This document shows, piece by piece, positions 1 through 8,302 of a stretch of DNA of 56,452 bases. This DNA is from Parcubacteria group bacterium (lineage in GTDB: Bacteria > Patescibacteriota > Minisyncoccia > Moranbacterales > JAKLHP01): the NCBI GenBank assembly GCA_041657845.1, contig JBBABD010000003.1:1-56452 (forward strand), written 5' to 3'. The notes below the pieces were generated by a model. It was given only the letters and a program-made list of their open reading frames with translations. It was not told where the DNA came from and did no database searches. Position 1 is the stretch's first letter; the number at the start of each line of letters is the position of its first letter. A program made the position numbers and the translations under genes.

Positions 1-1
1 G

Positions 2-103
2 TTAGATGGATTTTTCGGAAAAACAAAAACGCTCCTGCGTGTCCATAAAGGATTGACGCAAGAGCGCAGATACAAGATAATTCAGGAAATTTTAGAAAAA
101 TAG
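2..103 (+). CDS. C-terminal fragment of an unidentified protein (cut by window edge)
   Basis: An open frame enters from the left edge and ends at TAG (101-103). The 33 visible residues begin LDGFFGKTKTLLRVHKG and end IIQEILEK. They are basic and probably helical. I do not recognise the family. The frame reads cleanly to the stop and is followed by an AT-rich spacer and the promoter of the nuclease gene, so it is probably the real end of an upstream gene. A DNA repair or helicase partner of the next nuclease would be a guess only. Confidence 0.5.
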   Translation, partial: LDGFFGKTKTLLRVHKGLTQERRYKIIQEILEK

Positions 104-165
104 CCTCCCAATTATTTAATTAAACCTCAATGAGCAACCTTAATTAGTAGCATATTTGATAATGT

Positions 166-193
166 TTGTCAAACGCTAATTTGTTGCTATACT
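166..193 (+). promoter_or_regulatory. Promoter of the PD-(D/E)XK gene, nearly leaderless
   Basis: TTGTCA (166-171), a 16-nt spacer and TATACT (188-193). The ATG at 200 is only 6 nt beyond the -10 box, so the mRNA would begin at or within a few bases of the start codon. No SD is present. Confidence 0.6.
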
Positions 194-199
194 TAAATT

Positions 200-1318
200 A
201 TGCGTATCTCATATTCCGCTCTGGAAACCTACAAAACCTGCCCGCTGAAATACAAATTTCAGAATATTGACAGGATAAAAACGCCCAAATCCAAGGAGGC
301 GGTTTTTGGGACGATTTTGCATTCAACGCTGAATTTTATCCATACTCCCTCAATGCTTCCTCCAACGCTCGAGCAAGCGCTTGATTATTTTTCCCGCAAT
401 TGGAATAGCGATGTTTTTGAAAACGAATTGGAGGAACGCTCGGCTTTTTCTCAAGGCGTGCAGATGATTCAGGATTATTACAAAAAAAATGATCCGGCCA
501 AATCGAATATTGTCGACCTTGAAAGCCGGTTTGCCATTGAACTCGGCGAGCATATTGTTTCTGGAATAATTGACCGAATTGACAAGACGGAAGAAGGATA
601 TGAGATTATTGATTACAAGACGACCAAAAAAATGCCGACACAGGAAAAAGTGGATAACGATTTGCAGCTATCGATTTATTTGCAGGCGTTTCTCAAAAGA
701 TATCCCAAAGAAATTGAAAATATTGATAAGATAAAAGTGAGCTTGTACTTTCTTAAGCATGGCGTGAAACTTACGGCAACGAGAACCCTCGAACAACTCA
801 AAAAAATTGACGAGTTATTTCTAGTAGTCATTAAACAAATTGAAGAAGGAAAATTTGAGGCGCAGATCAATCCTCTTTGCGACTGGTGCGGATACCAAAA
901 TATCTGTCCGATGTGGAAGCATAAATTCAAGGAAGTGCGAAAAATTGATACGGAAGAAGTGAATAAAATTATTGTCGAATATATCGCCAACAACTCTCAA
1001 ATCGCAACTCTTAAATCGCAACTCTCAACTCTCGAATCTCAAATCTCCAAATATATGGATCAAGAAGGTGTAGAAAGGGTTTTTGGGGAAAATGGAATTA
1101 TTGCTCGGACGCTTCGAAAAACTTACAAATACGATGAGAAAAAGATCCGTGAAATTCTCGAACCATTGGACAAGTGGGAGGATGTCCTAAAAATTGACGG
1201 CATCGCGCTTAAAAATATTCTGGCTGTTTTACCTTTTGACGCCAAGAAAGAAATTGAAAATGCAAAAGTGGTAGACAAGGAAACGAAGAGCTTTAGTGTT
1301 AAGAAAGCTACTGGATAA
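200..1318 (+). CDS. PD-(D/E)XK superfamily nuclease, RecB/Cas4-like with Fe-S cysteines
   Basis: 372-aa protein with the RecB/AddB-type nuclease fold (PDDEXK_1). Visible motifs: N-terminal SYSALETYKTCPLKYKF with the first cluster cysteine, GTILHSTLNF, the catalytic GIIDRID...YEIIDYKTTKK (Asp, then Asp-x-Lys), the helix LQLSIYLQAF, and a C-terminal CDWCGYQNICPMW. The four cysteines resemble the Fe-S staple of AddB, Cas4 and Exo5. About 110 residues follow the cluster, with a repetitive linker (SQIATLKSQLSTLESQ) encoded by CTCAA-type simple repeats. Likely a DNA-processing exonuclease. There are no CRISPR genes here, so Cas4 is less likely than a stand-alone RecB-like enzyme. The start is fixed by the near-leaderless promoter. 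Confidence 0.85.
   Translation: MRISYSALETYKTCPLKYKFQNIDRIKTPKSKEAVFGTILHSTLNFIHTPSMLPPTLEQALDYFSRNWNSDVFENELEERSAFSQGVQMIQDYYKKNDPAKSNIVDLESRFAIELGEHIVSGIIDRIDKTEEGYEIIDYKTTKKMPTQEKVDNDLQLSIYLQAFLKRYPKEIENIDKIKVSLYFLKHGVKLTATRTLEQLKKIDELFLVVIKQIEEGKFEAQINPLCDWCGYQNICPMWKHKFKEVRKIDTEEVNKIIVEYIANNSQIATLKSQLSTLESQISKYMDQEGVERVFGENGIIARTLRKTYKYDEKKIREILEPLDKWEDVLKIDGIALKNILAVLPFDAKKEIENAKVVDKETKSFSVKKATG
1003..1050 (+). repeat. Coding CTCAA/AATCGCAACT-type degenerate tandem repeat
   Basis: Imperfect repeats of CAACTCT/CAAATC lie inside the nuclease gene and encode a Ser/Gln/Leu-rich linker. The same simple-sequence theme recurs in rfbB (12272-12299) and near 12696-12727. Confidence 0.6.
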
Positions 1319-1357
1319 TTTCTAATGATCAATTTCTGAATTCAAAATCCAAGGAAC

Positions 1358-1470
1358 TGTCATTCCTGGCTTGACCAGGAATCTACGCTCTCGAATTTCA
1401 CTAGGCTAATATTTATACATTAAACTTATGATTATCGTTTGTGTAGATTCCTGCTTTCGCAGGAATGACA
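1358..1470. repeat. Intergenic palindromic element, TGTCAT...ATGACA family
   Basis: It starts TGTCATTCCTGG and ends CAGGAATGACA. Each end folds on itself (CCTGGcttgaCCAGG; CCTGCtttcGCAGG), and the termini form an outer inverted repeat with GAATCTAC/GTAGATTC arms. Related copies lie at about 3211, 10417, 18744, 25527, 28853 and 35479. It resembles a REP or MITE. No coding potential. Confidence 0.75.
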
Positions 1471-1477
1471 TACTATT

Positions 1478-1963
1478 ATGCTGAATAAACTTAAGCAATT
1501 TATAAAACGATTTTTCCTCATCGACGATACTCCGCAAAAGGTGGCCGGAGGCGCGGCACTGGGGATTTTTTTGGGAATATTTCCCGGTGAAGGCGTCCTC
1601 TCGGCTCTGTTTTTTTCTGCTATTTTTCGCCTAAATAAATTATCTGCTACAGCTGGAGTTTTGGCGACGAATATGTGGACGACATTTCTTGTCTTGCCGG
1701 TAGCGGCAGTTGTAGGCAGTTTTCTTTTTAATGAAAATTATTCAAATCTCATTAATCGATTTTATCAGTATAAACACCTGGAGACGACAAAAGAGGCGCT
1801 TTTTTTCAGCCTCTCAATTTTTTCCACAGCCCTTCTTCCGCTTCTCGTCGGATTTTTTATTATTGCCGGAACAGTCTCAGTCGGTTTTTATTTTATTTTA
1901 ATCTTTATTTTGAAGAAAAGGCACATTGAGCATCTGAAAGATGCAATACGCGTGAAAAAATAA
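1478..1963 (+). CDS. DUF2062 integral membrane protein
   Basis: 161 aa. The amino end (LKQFIKRFFLIDDTPQKVA) is followed by the glycine-rich first membrane segment typical of DUF2062 (GGAALGIFLGIFPGEGVLSA), then three more hydrophobic stretches (about residues 60-85, 105-125 and 125-148) and a basic tail. Family function is unknown; members often sit beside glycosyltransferases. It stands alone between a palindromic repeat and its own terminator. No SD is seen. The family call is confident, the role open. Confidence 0.8.
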   Translation: MLNKLKQFIKRFFLIDDTPQKVAGGAALGIFLGIFPGEGVLSALFFSAIFRLNKLSATAGVLATNMWTTFLVLPVAAVVGSFLFNENYSNLINRFYQYKHLETTKEALFFSLSIFSTALLPLLVGFFIIAGTVSVGFYFILIFILKKRHIEHLKDAIRVKK

Positions 1964-1964
1964 A

Positions 1965-1998
1965 AAAATAGGCGGATTTTTTTGCCTACTTTTTTATA
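1965..1998 (+). terminator. Rho-independent terminator after DUF2062
   Basis: TAGGC (1969-1973) pairs with GCCTA (1984-1988), followed by a T-rich run. It begins right after the stop codon. Confidence 0.6.
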
Positions 1999-2028
1999 AA
2001 TCGGGTCAATTATATTGTTCGGGCTTAT

Positions 2029-2733
2029 TTACTTTATCACCGTTCCTTTAAACTTTTTTCCGTTAAAATAATTTTCCAAGTTTGCGAGATCCCGTCCGTT
2101 CATAATTGTTACTTCAATTCCTTCTTCCTGGGCGATTTTGGAAGCGATGGGATCAAAGGGGGCGTTCATTCCCGGATTCCACTTGTCTCCCACTATTTTT
2201 CGAAAATCCTTCCAGGAAATTTTTTCTATTTTTTTGGCATCGGGAAATTTTTTGGGATCTTTATTGCAGACGTAGTCAATATTGGAAAGATTGATGATTT
2301 TTTTGATATCCATATATTTTGCCAAAATCACCGCATCATAATCAGTGGAAAATCCCGGACGCCATCCGGCAGCTACCAGAACAGATTCTTTGAAATTATA
2401 GAAATCTTCAAGATCGTGCGGATTAGTGTTTATTCTCGGATGGGCATATTGGCGAAAAACAGTTCTCATAAAATGCGCGTTCATTCGAGTAGAATGGATT
2501 CCCAGCCAATCCTGGTCGTCATTGGTAACTGTGCTGTTGCCCACTCTTACCGAAGCCTCGATATATTTTCGCGCAGTTTTTCCTCCTCCGGTGATCAAAA
2601 TAAATTTATAGCCTTTTTTGATGTAGCTAACAATTAACTTTCGGAAATTTTTTACAAATTGAGTGTCTATTTCATCGGGAACAATAAGCGATCCTCCGAG
2701 TGAAATCACGATGGTTTTTTTGGGTGCTACCAT
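2029..2733 (-). CDS. pyrH: UMP kinase (archaeal-type uridylate kinase)
   Basis: 234-aa amino-acid-kinase-fold protein that phosphorylates UMP to UDP. It shows KTIVISLGGSLIVP at the N-terminus (phosphate-binding loop), ILITGGGKTARKY, FSTDYDAVILAKYM and the nucleotide-binding region KIINLSNIDYVCNKDPKK. The sequence is closer to the archaeal/short UMP kinase form than to E. coli PyrH, as is common in CPR genomes. Seventeen nt separate it from the upstream HIT gene, so the two are probably cotranscribed. No SD precedes the ATG. Confidence 0.85.
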   Translation of the reverse strand: MVAPKKTIVISLGGSLIVPDEIDTQFVKNFRKLIVSYIKKGYKFILITGGGKTARKYIEASVRVGNSTVTNDDQDWLGIHSTRMNAHFMRTVFRQYAHPRINTNPHDLEDFYNFKESVLVAAGWRPGFSTDYDAVILAKYMDIKKIINLSNIDYVCNKDPKKFPDAKKIEKISWKDFRKIVGDKWNPGMNAPFDPIASKIAQEEGIEVTIMNGRDLANLENYFNGKKFKGTVIK

Positions 2734-2750
2734 GGTTTTTATAAAAATAA

Positions 2751-3203
2751 TTAATTATTAGATTTAATTTGTTTGGCGATTTTTTGCAGTTCTTTGATGC
2801 CTGCTTGCGGACCGATTTGAGTTGTGAGATATCCGGGATATTTTTTCAAAAATACTTTTTTTCCTGCCCAAACTGCATTGAATTTCGTTCCCACTCCGTG
2901 AAGCGGATATAATTTAATGTGAGCGTGATTCACGCCCATTCCTTCCATCACCATTGCCACTCGATTTACCCTCAGTCCTTTTTTCAAAATATTAGCCACC
3001 TTCTTGGTGGCTAGAAAAAAATCGGAATATATTTTGTCATTTATTTCAAAAACTTCAGAATCATAATGTTTTTTTGGCATTACCAGAGTCATTCCTTTTG
3101 TGTTAGGATACAAATCTAAAATTGCAAGAAAATTTTTATCTTCCCATATTTTTACCGATGGAATTTCTCCTTTGATAATTTTGCAGAAAATACAATTAGC
3201 CAT
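2751..3203 (-). CDS. HIT-family nucleotide-binding hydrolase
   Basis: 150 aa beginning ANCIFCKIIKGEIPS, the typical HIT opening with a CxxC-like pair. The histidine triad reads NHAHIKLYP instead of HxHxHxx, so the third triad histidine is a lysine. Family members hydrolyse or transfer nucleotidyl groups on purine nucleotides. The first two histidines, including the catalytic one, appear kept. It precedes pyrH in the same direction, and a TGTCAT palindrome lies upstream. Confidence 0.85.
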   Translation of the reverse strand: MANCIFCKIIKGEIPSVKIWEDKNFLAILDLYPNTKGMTLVMPKKHYDSEVFEINDKIYSDFFLATKKVANILKKGLRVNRVAMVMEGMGVNHAHIKLYPLHGVGTKFNAVWAGKKVFLKKYPGYLTTQIGPQAGIKELQKIAKQIKSNN

Positions 3204-3210
3204 AATATAT

Positions 3211-3300
3211 TTGTCATTCCGAGCGTAGCGAAGCGAAATCGAGGAATCTAATTAGATCTTTCGACTCAGTGTCGCGGCGACACTTCGCTCAAGATGACGC
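3211..3300. repeat. Intergenic palindromic element, GCGTAGCGAAGCG subtype
   Basis: It begins TGTCATTCCGAGCGTAGCG and ends CTCAAGATGACG, with an inner GTGTCGCGGCGACAC hairpin. It is related to the element at 25527-25612 and the partial copy at 28385-28427. Non-coding. Confidence 0.7.
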
Positions 3301-3306
3301 ATGGTA

Positions 3307-3741
3307 TCATTTAAAGCAACATCCGGCTCTTTTCAATCCTTTGTCTATTGCTTCTTGCTCGGTCGCAAAACAAATTTTGTTTTCCGGTTTTATTTTTTTG
3401 GCTAGCGTGCAGGTATTTTTGTGATATTTATCCGAATTTTTGCTGGCCACAAATTGGCAGTTTTTCGGGGCTTCATCCCCTATTGTAGTGGAAGCCTTCT
3501 CAGACGTCAAATTTTGCGTTTTTTGGCCGCTTTCAACCGTATCCGGGGTATTATTGCATTCGGTTGATTTCTCGATAATTAAGGGCGATTTTTGATAGTT
3601 TTCACCCTTCAAAACGCCTATTTCAAAGGAAATTGCGGCTACTAAAATCAAGCCAAAAATCAATACTATTTTTTGCTCATATTTAAGCCAAAATTCCTTA
3701 ATTTTCAAAAAACGCTTATTTTTGGGTTTTTCGGTTGACAT
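3307..3741 (-). CDS. Single-pass membrane protein with Cys/His-rich C-terminal domain
   Basis: 144 aa. A basic N-terminus leads to one membrane helix (about residues 28-48, IVLIFGLILVAAISFEIG), then a Ser/Thr-rich linker and a C-terminal domain: CQFVASKNSDKYH, TCTLAKKIKPENKICF, GCC. This pattern (aromatic/His, Cys, I-x-x-x-N, a terminal Cys pair) resembles the small Ada-like metal-binding domains attached to membrane or competence proteins. The domain is probably exported. Function unknown. The start codon overlaps the -35 box of the divergent rpmA promoter. Confidence 0.65.
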   Translation of the reverse strand: MSTEKPKNKRFLKIKEFWLKYEQKIVLIFGLILVAAISFEIGVLKGENYQKSPLIIEKSTECNNTPDTVESGQKTQNLTSEKASTTIGDEAPKNCQFVASKNSDKYHKNTCTLAKKIKPENKICFATEQEAIDKGLKRAGCCFK

Positions 3742-3762
3742 AATGTTGGTTTTTGTTATAAT
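3735..3762 (+). promoter_or_regulatory. rpmA promoter
   Basis: TTGACA (3735-3740), 16-nt spacer, TATAAT (3757-3762); both hexamers are perfect. The -35 overlaps the start codon of the divergent gene, so the two may interfere. Confidence 0.8.
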
Positions 3763-3797
3763 TACTTTTGTTAAATTAATAACTATTATTCAATAAT

Positions 3798-4241
3798 ATG
3801 GCACATAGAAAAGCTGGCGGATCTACCTCATATGGACGAGATTCAATTTCCAAACGATTGGGAGTCAAGATTTTTGGCGATCAAAAAGTCAAAACAGGAA
3901 ATATCATTATTCGCCAAAGAGGAACCAAATGGCATCCGGGAGAAAACGTAAAACGCGGCGAGGACGATACTCTTTTTGCGATGAAAGACGGAACAGTTAA
4001 ATTTAAGAACAAGAAAGTAAGAAATTTTACCGGAAAACTGGTATCAAGAAGTTATGTCAGCGTTATTCCTTCTGAAAAACCTGTTATTATAAAATTCAAG
4101 AAAATCGGAGCCAAGAAAGCGGGATTAAAATTGCGTGTTAACCTCAAAACTCGCAAACCTGGCAAGAAAAAAAGTTCAAGAAGAAGACCGGGAGGAAGAG
4201 TTATTATCAACAGCAAAACCAGAAGCCATCTTAAAAAATAG
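3798..4241 (+). CDS. rpmA: Ribosomal protein bL27 with long basic C-terminal extension
   Basis: 147 aa, where bL27 is usually about 85-95. The N-terminal part is unmistakable: MAHRKAGGSTSYGRDSISK, then GNIIIRQRGTKWHPGENV and DDTLFAMKDGTVKF. No long N-terminal extension precedes the Ala-His that reaches the peptidyl-transferase centre. Residues from about 88 onward are an extra Lys/Arg-rich tail (GKKKSSRRRPGGR) that may contact rRNA. It is a single-gene unit with its own promoter and terminator. It has no SD. Confidence 0.92.
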   Translation: MAHRKAGGSTSYGRDSISKRLGVKIFGDQKVKTGNIIIRQRGTKWHPGENVKRGEDDTLFAMKDGTVKFKNKKVRNFTGKLVSRSYVSVIPSEKPVIIKFKKIGAKKAGLKLRVNLKTRKPGKKKSSRRRPGGRVIINSKTRSHLKK

Positions 4242-4288
4242 GCTGGAGCAGAAAGTTTTGCAAGAATCAACAATTTAAACTTTTTATA

Positions 4289-4318
4289 AAAGAGCGAAAC
4301 CAATCGCTCTTTTATTTT
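4289..4318. terminator. Bidirectional terminator between rpmA and pyrG
   Basis: AAAGAGCGA (4289-4297) pairs with TCGCTCTTT (4304-4312). T-rich runs on both strands serve the convergent rpmA and pyrG. Confidence 0.8.
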
Positions 4319-4342
4319 ATCACGATTTTTGAAAAGTCTAAA

Positions 4343-5977
4343 TTATTTTTTCATTCCCGCTTTTACGAATTCCAAAAACAACGGATGGGATTCGATTGGA
4401 TTCGATTGGAATTCGGGATGGAACTGGACTCCAAGGAAAAATGGATGGTCTTTTTTCGGCAGTTCTGCGATTTCCATCAGTTTTCGGTTAGGAGATTTTC
4501 CAGAAAATACCAGTCCAGCTTTTTCCAATTTTTCAATATATTCCGGATTGACTTCCCATCGATGCCTATGGCGTTCTGATATTTTAGTTTTTCCATAAGC
4601 GTCAAAAGCCACAGTATTTCTTTTGATTGTGGCTGGATATGCCCCCAGTCTCATCGTGGCTCCGTAGTTTTTGTCTTCCAAATTTTTCTTTTGTTCGGGC
4701 ATAATATCAATTACCGGATTCTTTGTCTCTCGGCTTATTTCAGTTGTATGGGCATCTTTCAGATCTAAAACATTTCTGGCAAATTCAACGACCAGAAGCT
4801 GCATGCCATAGCAAAGTCCGAAATAGGGAATCTTGTTTTCCCGGCAATATTTTATCACGGAAATTTTTCCTTCGATTCCTCGGGAACCAAATCCGCCTGG
4901 AACCAGAATCCCATCATAATCTTTCAAAGTTTCGATTTTTTCCGGTTCCTTTTCAAACATCTCGCTGTTTATCCAGCTAATCTCCGGTTTTACTCCAAGT
5001 TGATAGCAAGCGTGCTTCAAGGCTTCAATTACGCTGATATATGAATCGCTTAAAACAAAATCTCCGGTTCCAAAATATTTTCCAACAATTCCGATTTTAA
5101 CTTTTTCCTTGGCATTTTTTATTTTTTCTACCAATTTATACCATTCATTGAGATCTGTTTTTTGATATTTCAATCCCAGCTTTTTGAGAATAAGCCGGCT
5201 CAAATCATCCCTTTCAAAATTAATTAAAACTTCATAGATATTGTCGATGTCTGGGGCGGAAATGACATAGCGCTCCGGAATGTTGCAGAACATTCCCAGT
5301 TTTTCTTTCCTTTTGGCATCCAGGAAGGTTTCGCTTCGGGCAATGATGAAATCCGGCTGGATTCCGGCACCATTGAGCGTTCGGACGGCATATTGAGTTG
5401 GTTTGGTTTTCATTTCTCCGACTTTGGAAGGAATCGGGAGATAGCTGACCATCACAAAAACAACATCTTCGGGATATTTTATTTTCATCATTCTAGCTGC
5501 TTCTAGGAAAAGAATGTTTTGGTATTCTCCAATAGTTCCGCCTATTTCAATCAGAGTAATATCAGAGTTGGATTTCTGAGAAGCTTTTTCGATTCGAGAA
5601 ATAACTTCCATCGGAATATGCGGGACAACCTCCACGCATTTTCCTTCATATTCCAGATTTCTTTCTTTGCGGATAACGGTGTCATAAACTCTTCCGGTAG
5701 TCATATAATTCGCTCGGGAAAGGGTTATCCCCATGAATCTTTCATAATTTCCCATATCCTGGTCGGTTTCGTCGCCATCATCCAGCACAAAAACTTCTCC
5801 GTGTTCGGTCGGATTCATTGTGCCGGCGTCCATATTGATGTATGGATCGATTTTGAGCGCCGTGACATTGAATCCTCTGGCCTTGAGAACTGCTCCGATT
5901 GACGAAGTGGTGATCCCCTTTCCGACTCCGCTCATTACTCCCCCAACGACGAAGATATATTTTCTTTGCTTCTTCAT
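4343..5977 (-). CDS. pyrG: CTP synthase
   Basis: 544 aa, the normal length. It makes CTP from UTP with glutamine or ammonia. The synthetase domain starts KYIFVVGGVMSGVGKG with the ATP loop, followed by KIDPYINMDAGTMNP and EHGEVFVLDDGDETDQD. The C-terminal class I glutaminase domain has the oxyanion PGGFGSRGIEGK, the nucleophile elbow FGLCYGMQ and the His/Glu pair in QFHPEFQSNP. It follows rplI on the same strand. With pyrH nearby, the window covers two steps of pyrimidine nucleotide synthesis. No SD is seen. Confidence 0.97.
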   Translation of the reverse strand: MKKQRKYIFVVGGVMSGVGKGITTSSIGAVLKARGFNVTALKIDPYINMDAGTMNPTEHGEVFVLDDGDETDQDMGNYERFMGITLSRANYMTTGRVYDTVIRKERNLEYEGKCVEVVPHIPMEVISRIEKASQKSNSDITLIEIGGTIGEYQNILFLEAARMMKIKYPEDVVFVMVSYLPIPSKVGEMKTKPTQYAVRTLNGAGIQPDFIIARSETFLDAKRKEKLGMFCNIPERYVISAPDIDNIYEVLINFERDDLSRLILKKLGLKYQKTDLNEWYKLVEKIKNAKEKVKIGIVGKYFGTGDFVLSDSYISVIEALKHACYQLGVKPEISWINSEMFEKEPEKIETLKDYDGILVPGGFGSRGIEGKISVIKYCRENKIPYFGLCYGMQLLVVEFARNVLDLKDAHTTEISRETKNPVIDIMPEQKKNLEDKNYGATMRLGAYPATIKRNTVAFDAYGKTKISERHRHRWEVNPEYIEKLEKAGLVFSGKSPNRKLMEIAELPKKDHPFFLGVQFHPEFQSNPIESHPLFLEFVKAGMKK

Positions 5978-6129
5978 ATGAATGCAAATTGTCGCGAATG
6001 TTAAAACAATTTATTCGAATACATTGTATTTTTCATTCGCAACTATTAGCGGATTATTTATAAAGAGCCGCGACACATATCGCGACCCCCTTATTATTAT
6101 TCTACCAGAACAATGATTCTTTGTATAGA

Positions 6130-6570
6130 CTAAGCCTTTTCAATTAAAACCGTTATTTTTGCTTTGATATTTTTTCCAAAATCTATCGTTATTGCCTTTT
6201 CTCCAGTCGTTTTGATCGGCGCAGCGAGGATTATTGATTTTTCGTTAATATTAAAATTTTGTTTTTTAAGCTCATTGGCAATTTCTTTCGTCCCCACTCT
6301 GCCGAACAGCTTTTCTTTTTCTGCCTTAGCTTTAAGCGTTATCTTTTTGCCTTGAATTCCTGAAGCAATTTTTTTGAAATTTTCCTCTGATTCTTCTTCT
6401 TGTTCCTGGATTTTTTTCTGATTCAGTTTAACTTTTTCAATAGCTTCGGGAGTGGCGATTTCAACCAATTTTTTGGGGACAAGAAAATTTCTGGCATATC
6501 CTTCCGACACATCCTTGATTTCTCCTTTATTCCCCAATTTCTTAATGTTTTCAACTAAGATAACCTTCAT
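6130..6570 (-). CDS. rplI: Ribosomal protein bL9
   Basis: 146 aa with the bL9 signature MKVILVENIKKLGNKGEI...GYARNFLVPKKLV, a central charged helix (about residues 45-75) and a C-terminal rRNA-binding domain with GRVGTKEIANELKK. It binds 23S rRNA domain V at the base of the L1 stalk. Published CPR surveys report loss of bL9 in some lineages, so its retention helps placement. It lies 26 nt downstream of the membrane protein at 6596-7300. No SD. Confidence 0.95.
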   Translation of the reverse strand: MKVILVENIKKLGNKGEIKDVSEGYARNFLVPKKLVEIATPEAIEKVKLNQKKIQEQEEESEENFKKIASGIQGKKITLKAKAEKEKLFGRVGTKEIANELKKQNFNINEKSIILAAPIKTTGEKAITIDFGKNIKAKITVLIEKA

Positions 6571-6595
6571 AAAATAGTATAAAAATTTTAATTAA

Positions 6596-7300
6596 TCAAA
6601 TGTCTTGTTTTTGCCTGCATTTTAAATATGTATAGATGAATAGCGATTGGGATGCCAGTGCTTTTAGCATATCCGGATCTTCTAATTTTTGCTGCTGGTT
6701 ATTTTTAGAAATTATTATAACAGCAATTGTTTTTTTCATTTCTCTGGGAGAAGAAATAACAAAATTATAGCCGTTTTCCGTGAAGCTCTGCTCCTCCCGG
6801 AGGCCTTTTATTATTTCCATATTATCAACTTTAGAAAATATCCTTCGCTTGCTTTTTATTTCTTTTTCCGTTTTTCCGCTTTCTGTGTTTATGAAACGGA
6901 TAATAAACTTTTTTGATTTTCCTAAGATATAAATCGATTCCATCAGCGTGTCAAAAAACTGCTTCTCTTTTTTCAGATCCAATTCCGGAATTTCCAAAAG
7001 TTTCATCGACATAGTTTTCATAATATCCAGCTTTCTGTTGGTTTCCCCGATATATGAATATGTGTCCGTCAAGCTTTTTGATATTTGGTGCGCTTCTTTT
7101 TGGATTTTAATTTTTTCTGTCAGGCGGACATTGGACTGTCTTTCTTTCCAGTGAAAAATCAGAAAACCCATAAGTCCGAGAACGAAAATAGCAATCTCTT
7201 CCAGCTGTTCCTCGCCAAGAAAAAACACTTTTGATTCGCAGGGAATAATATCCGGAACAAGTATTGCGGAAACAAAAATTATAAGATAAATCCAGTACAT
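6596..7300 (-). CDS. Two-helix membrane protein with coiled coil and GAF-like C-terminal domain
   Basis: 234 aa. Two N-terminal membrane helices (about residues 2-17 and 33-50) are followed by a coiled coil (about 55-110, KERQSNVRLTEKIKIQ onward). The alpha/beta C-terminal region ends with TIAVIIISKNN and a helix rich in LKALASQSLFIYTYL, reminiscent of GAF domains without a visible output module. It looks like a membrane sensor or scaffold. No relative is recognised. It sits directly upstream of rplI and downstream of galU in the same direction. Confidence 0.5.
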   Translation of the reverse strand: MYWIYLIIFVSAILVPDIIPCESKVFFLGEEQLEEIAIFVLGLMGFLIFHWKERQSNVRLTEKIKIQKEAHQISKSLTDTYSYIGETNRKLDIMKTMSMKLLEIPELDLKKEKQFFDTLMESIYILGKSKKFIIRFINTESGKTEKEIKSKRRIFSKVDNMEIIKGLREEQSFTENGYNFVISSPREMKKTIAVIIISKNNQQQKLEDPDMLKALASQSLFIYTYLKCRQKQDI

Positions 7301-7343
7301 AAGCCAATGAAAATAACTGATAAATTTTTTTATTTATCCCGCT

Positions 7344-8210
7344 CTATTTTTTGCAGAGAAGTTTCTTGGCGTATTCTTTTAAATCTTTTCCGATATCTTT
7401 TCTTTCAAACGCGTATTGCAACGTTGCTTTCATATAATTCAGCGGATCTCCGGTTGTGAGCCATTCCCCATCTTCAACTTTCTTTGCTAAAAATATTCCT
7501 CCTTCTTTTACATAAGTTCTTATGGCATCAGTCACCCACAATTCATTCCCCTTTCCCAATTCAGTTTTCTTCAAAATGTTGACAAATTTCTGGTCTAAAA
7601 TCATTCTTCCAAAGTCAGCCAACTGAGAAGGAGTATCTTCAATGGATGGCTTTTCGATGATGTCTTTTATTTCATTGGTTCCCTCTTTTAATTTTACAAT
7701 TCCGTATCGATGAACTTCTGAAAGGGGCACTTCCTGGACTCCAATCATCAAATTTTCATTTTTTTCATATTCATCAACCATTTGTTTGGTAAAAGAAACT
7801 TTTGATTTAACCAAATCGTCTCCCCAGGCAAAAACAAAAGGTTCATCATCCACAAGACTGGCTGCGGAAAGAATTGGAGTCGCATTTCCGTATGGTCCTT
7901 TTTGGCGAACATAAACAAAATTTGCCATTTCCGCAAGATTTCTTACCATTTCCGAAAGCTCTTTTTTTCCATTTTTTTCCAAATCAGCTTCAAGAGCGGA
8001 GCTATGATCGAAATGATCCTCAAGCGGTTTTTTGTCCCATCTGGTGACAAAGATAATGTCTTCAATCCCAGCTTCTACCATTTCCTCAATTACTAATTGG
8101 ATAATTGGCTTATCGACAATCGGAAGCATTTCTTTGGGCATTGATTTTGTGGCCGGGAGAAGCCTTGTCCCTGATCCGGCTACGGCAATAATTGCTTTTT
8201 TAATCTTCAT
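7344..8210 (-). CDS. galU: UTP-glucose-1-phosphate uridylyltransferase
   Basis: 288 aa. It forms UDP-glucose from UTP and glucose-1-phosphate. The signature AVAGSGTRLLPATKSMPKEM is at residues 9-28, followed by KPIIQLVIEEMVEAGI, the metal-site region PFVFAWGDDLVKSK and DIIEKPSIEDTPS. It opens the polysaccharide precursor block and is followed (upstream on the strand) by rfbA, another sugar nucleotidyltransferase. An AT-rich repeat fills the gap between them. No SD. Confidence 0.93.
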   Translation of the reverse strand: MKIKKAIIAVAGSGTRLLPATKSMPKEMLPIVDKPIIQLVIEEMVEAGIEDIIFVTRWDKKPLEDHFDHSSALEADLEKNGKKELSEMVRNLAEMANFVYVRQKGPYGNATPILSAASLVDDEPFVFAWGDDLVKSKVSFTKQMVDEYEKNENLMIGVQEVPLSEVHRYGIVKLKEGTNEIKDIIEKPSIEDTPSQLADFGRMILDQKFVNILKKTELGKGNELWVTDAIRTYVKEGGIFLAKKVEDGEWLTTGDPLNYMKATLQYAFERKDIGKDLKEYAKKLLCKK

Positions 8211-8215
8211 AAAAT

Positions 8216-8302
8216 TTGCTACAAATCTACAAATAATCTACAAATCTACAAATAGTTTTTTTAAATTTGTAGTATTTGTATTTGATTTGTAAATTTGTAG
8301 GA
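8216..8302. repeat. Intergenic TACAAATC inverted/direct repeat (family B)
   Basis: Several CTACAAAT units on one side face TTTGTAGTATTTGTATTTG and AAATTTGTAG on the other, so the segment can form a long AT-rich hairpin. Similar elements fill 27185-27282 and 38815-38905. Non-coding. Confidence 0.6.

Noticed and set aside
200..1318. Cas4 and a hidden CRISPR locus
   Set aside because: The nuclease has Cas4-like cysteines but there is no cas1/cas2 and no direct-repeat array; palindromic intergenic repeats here are not regularly spaced.
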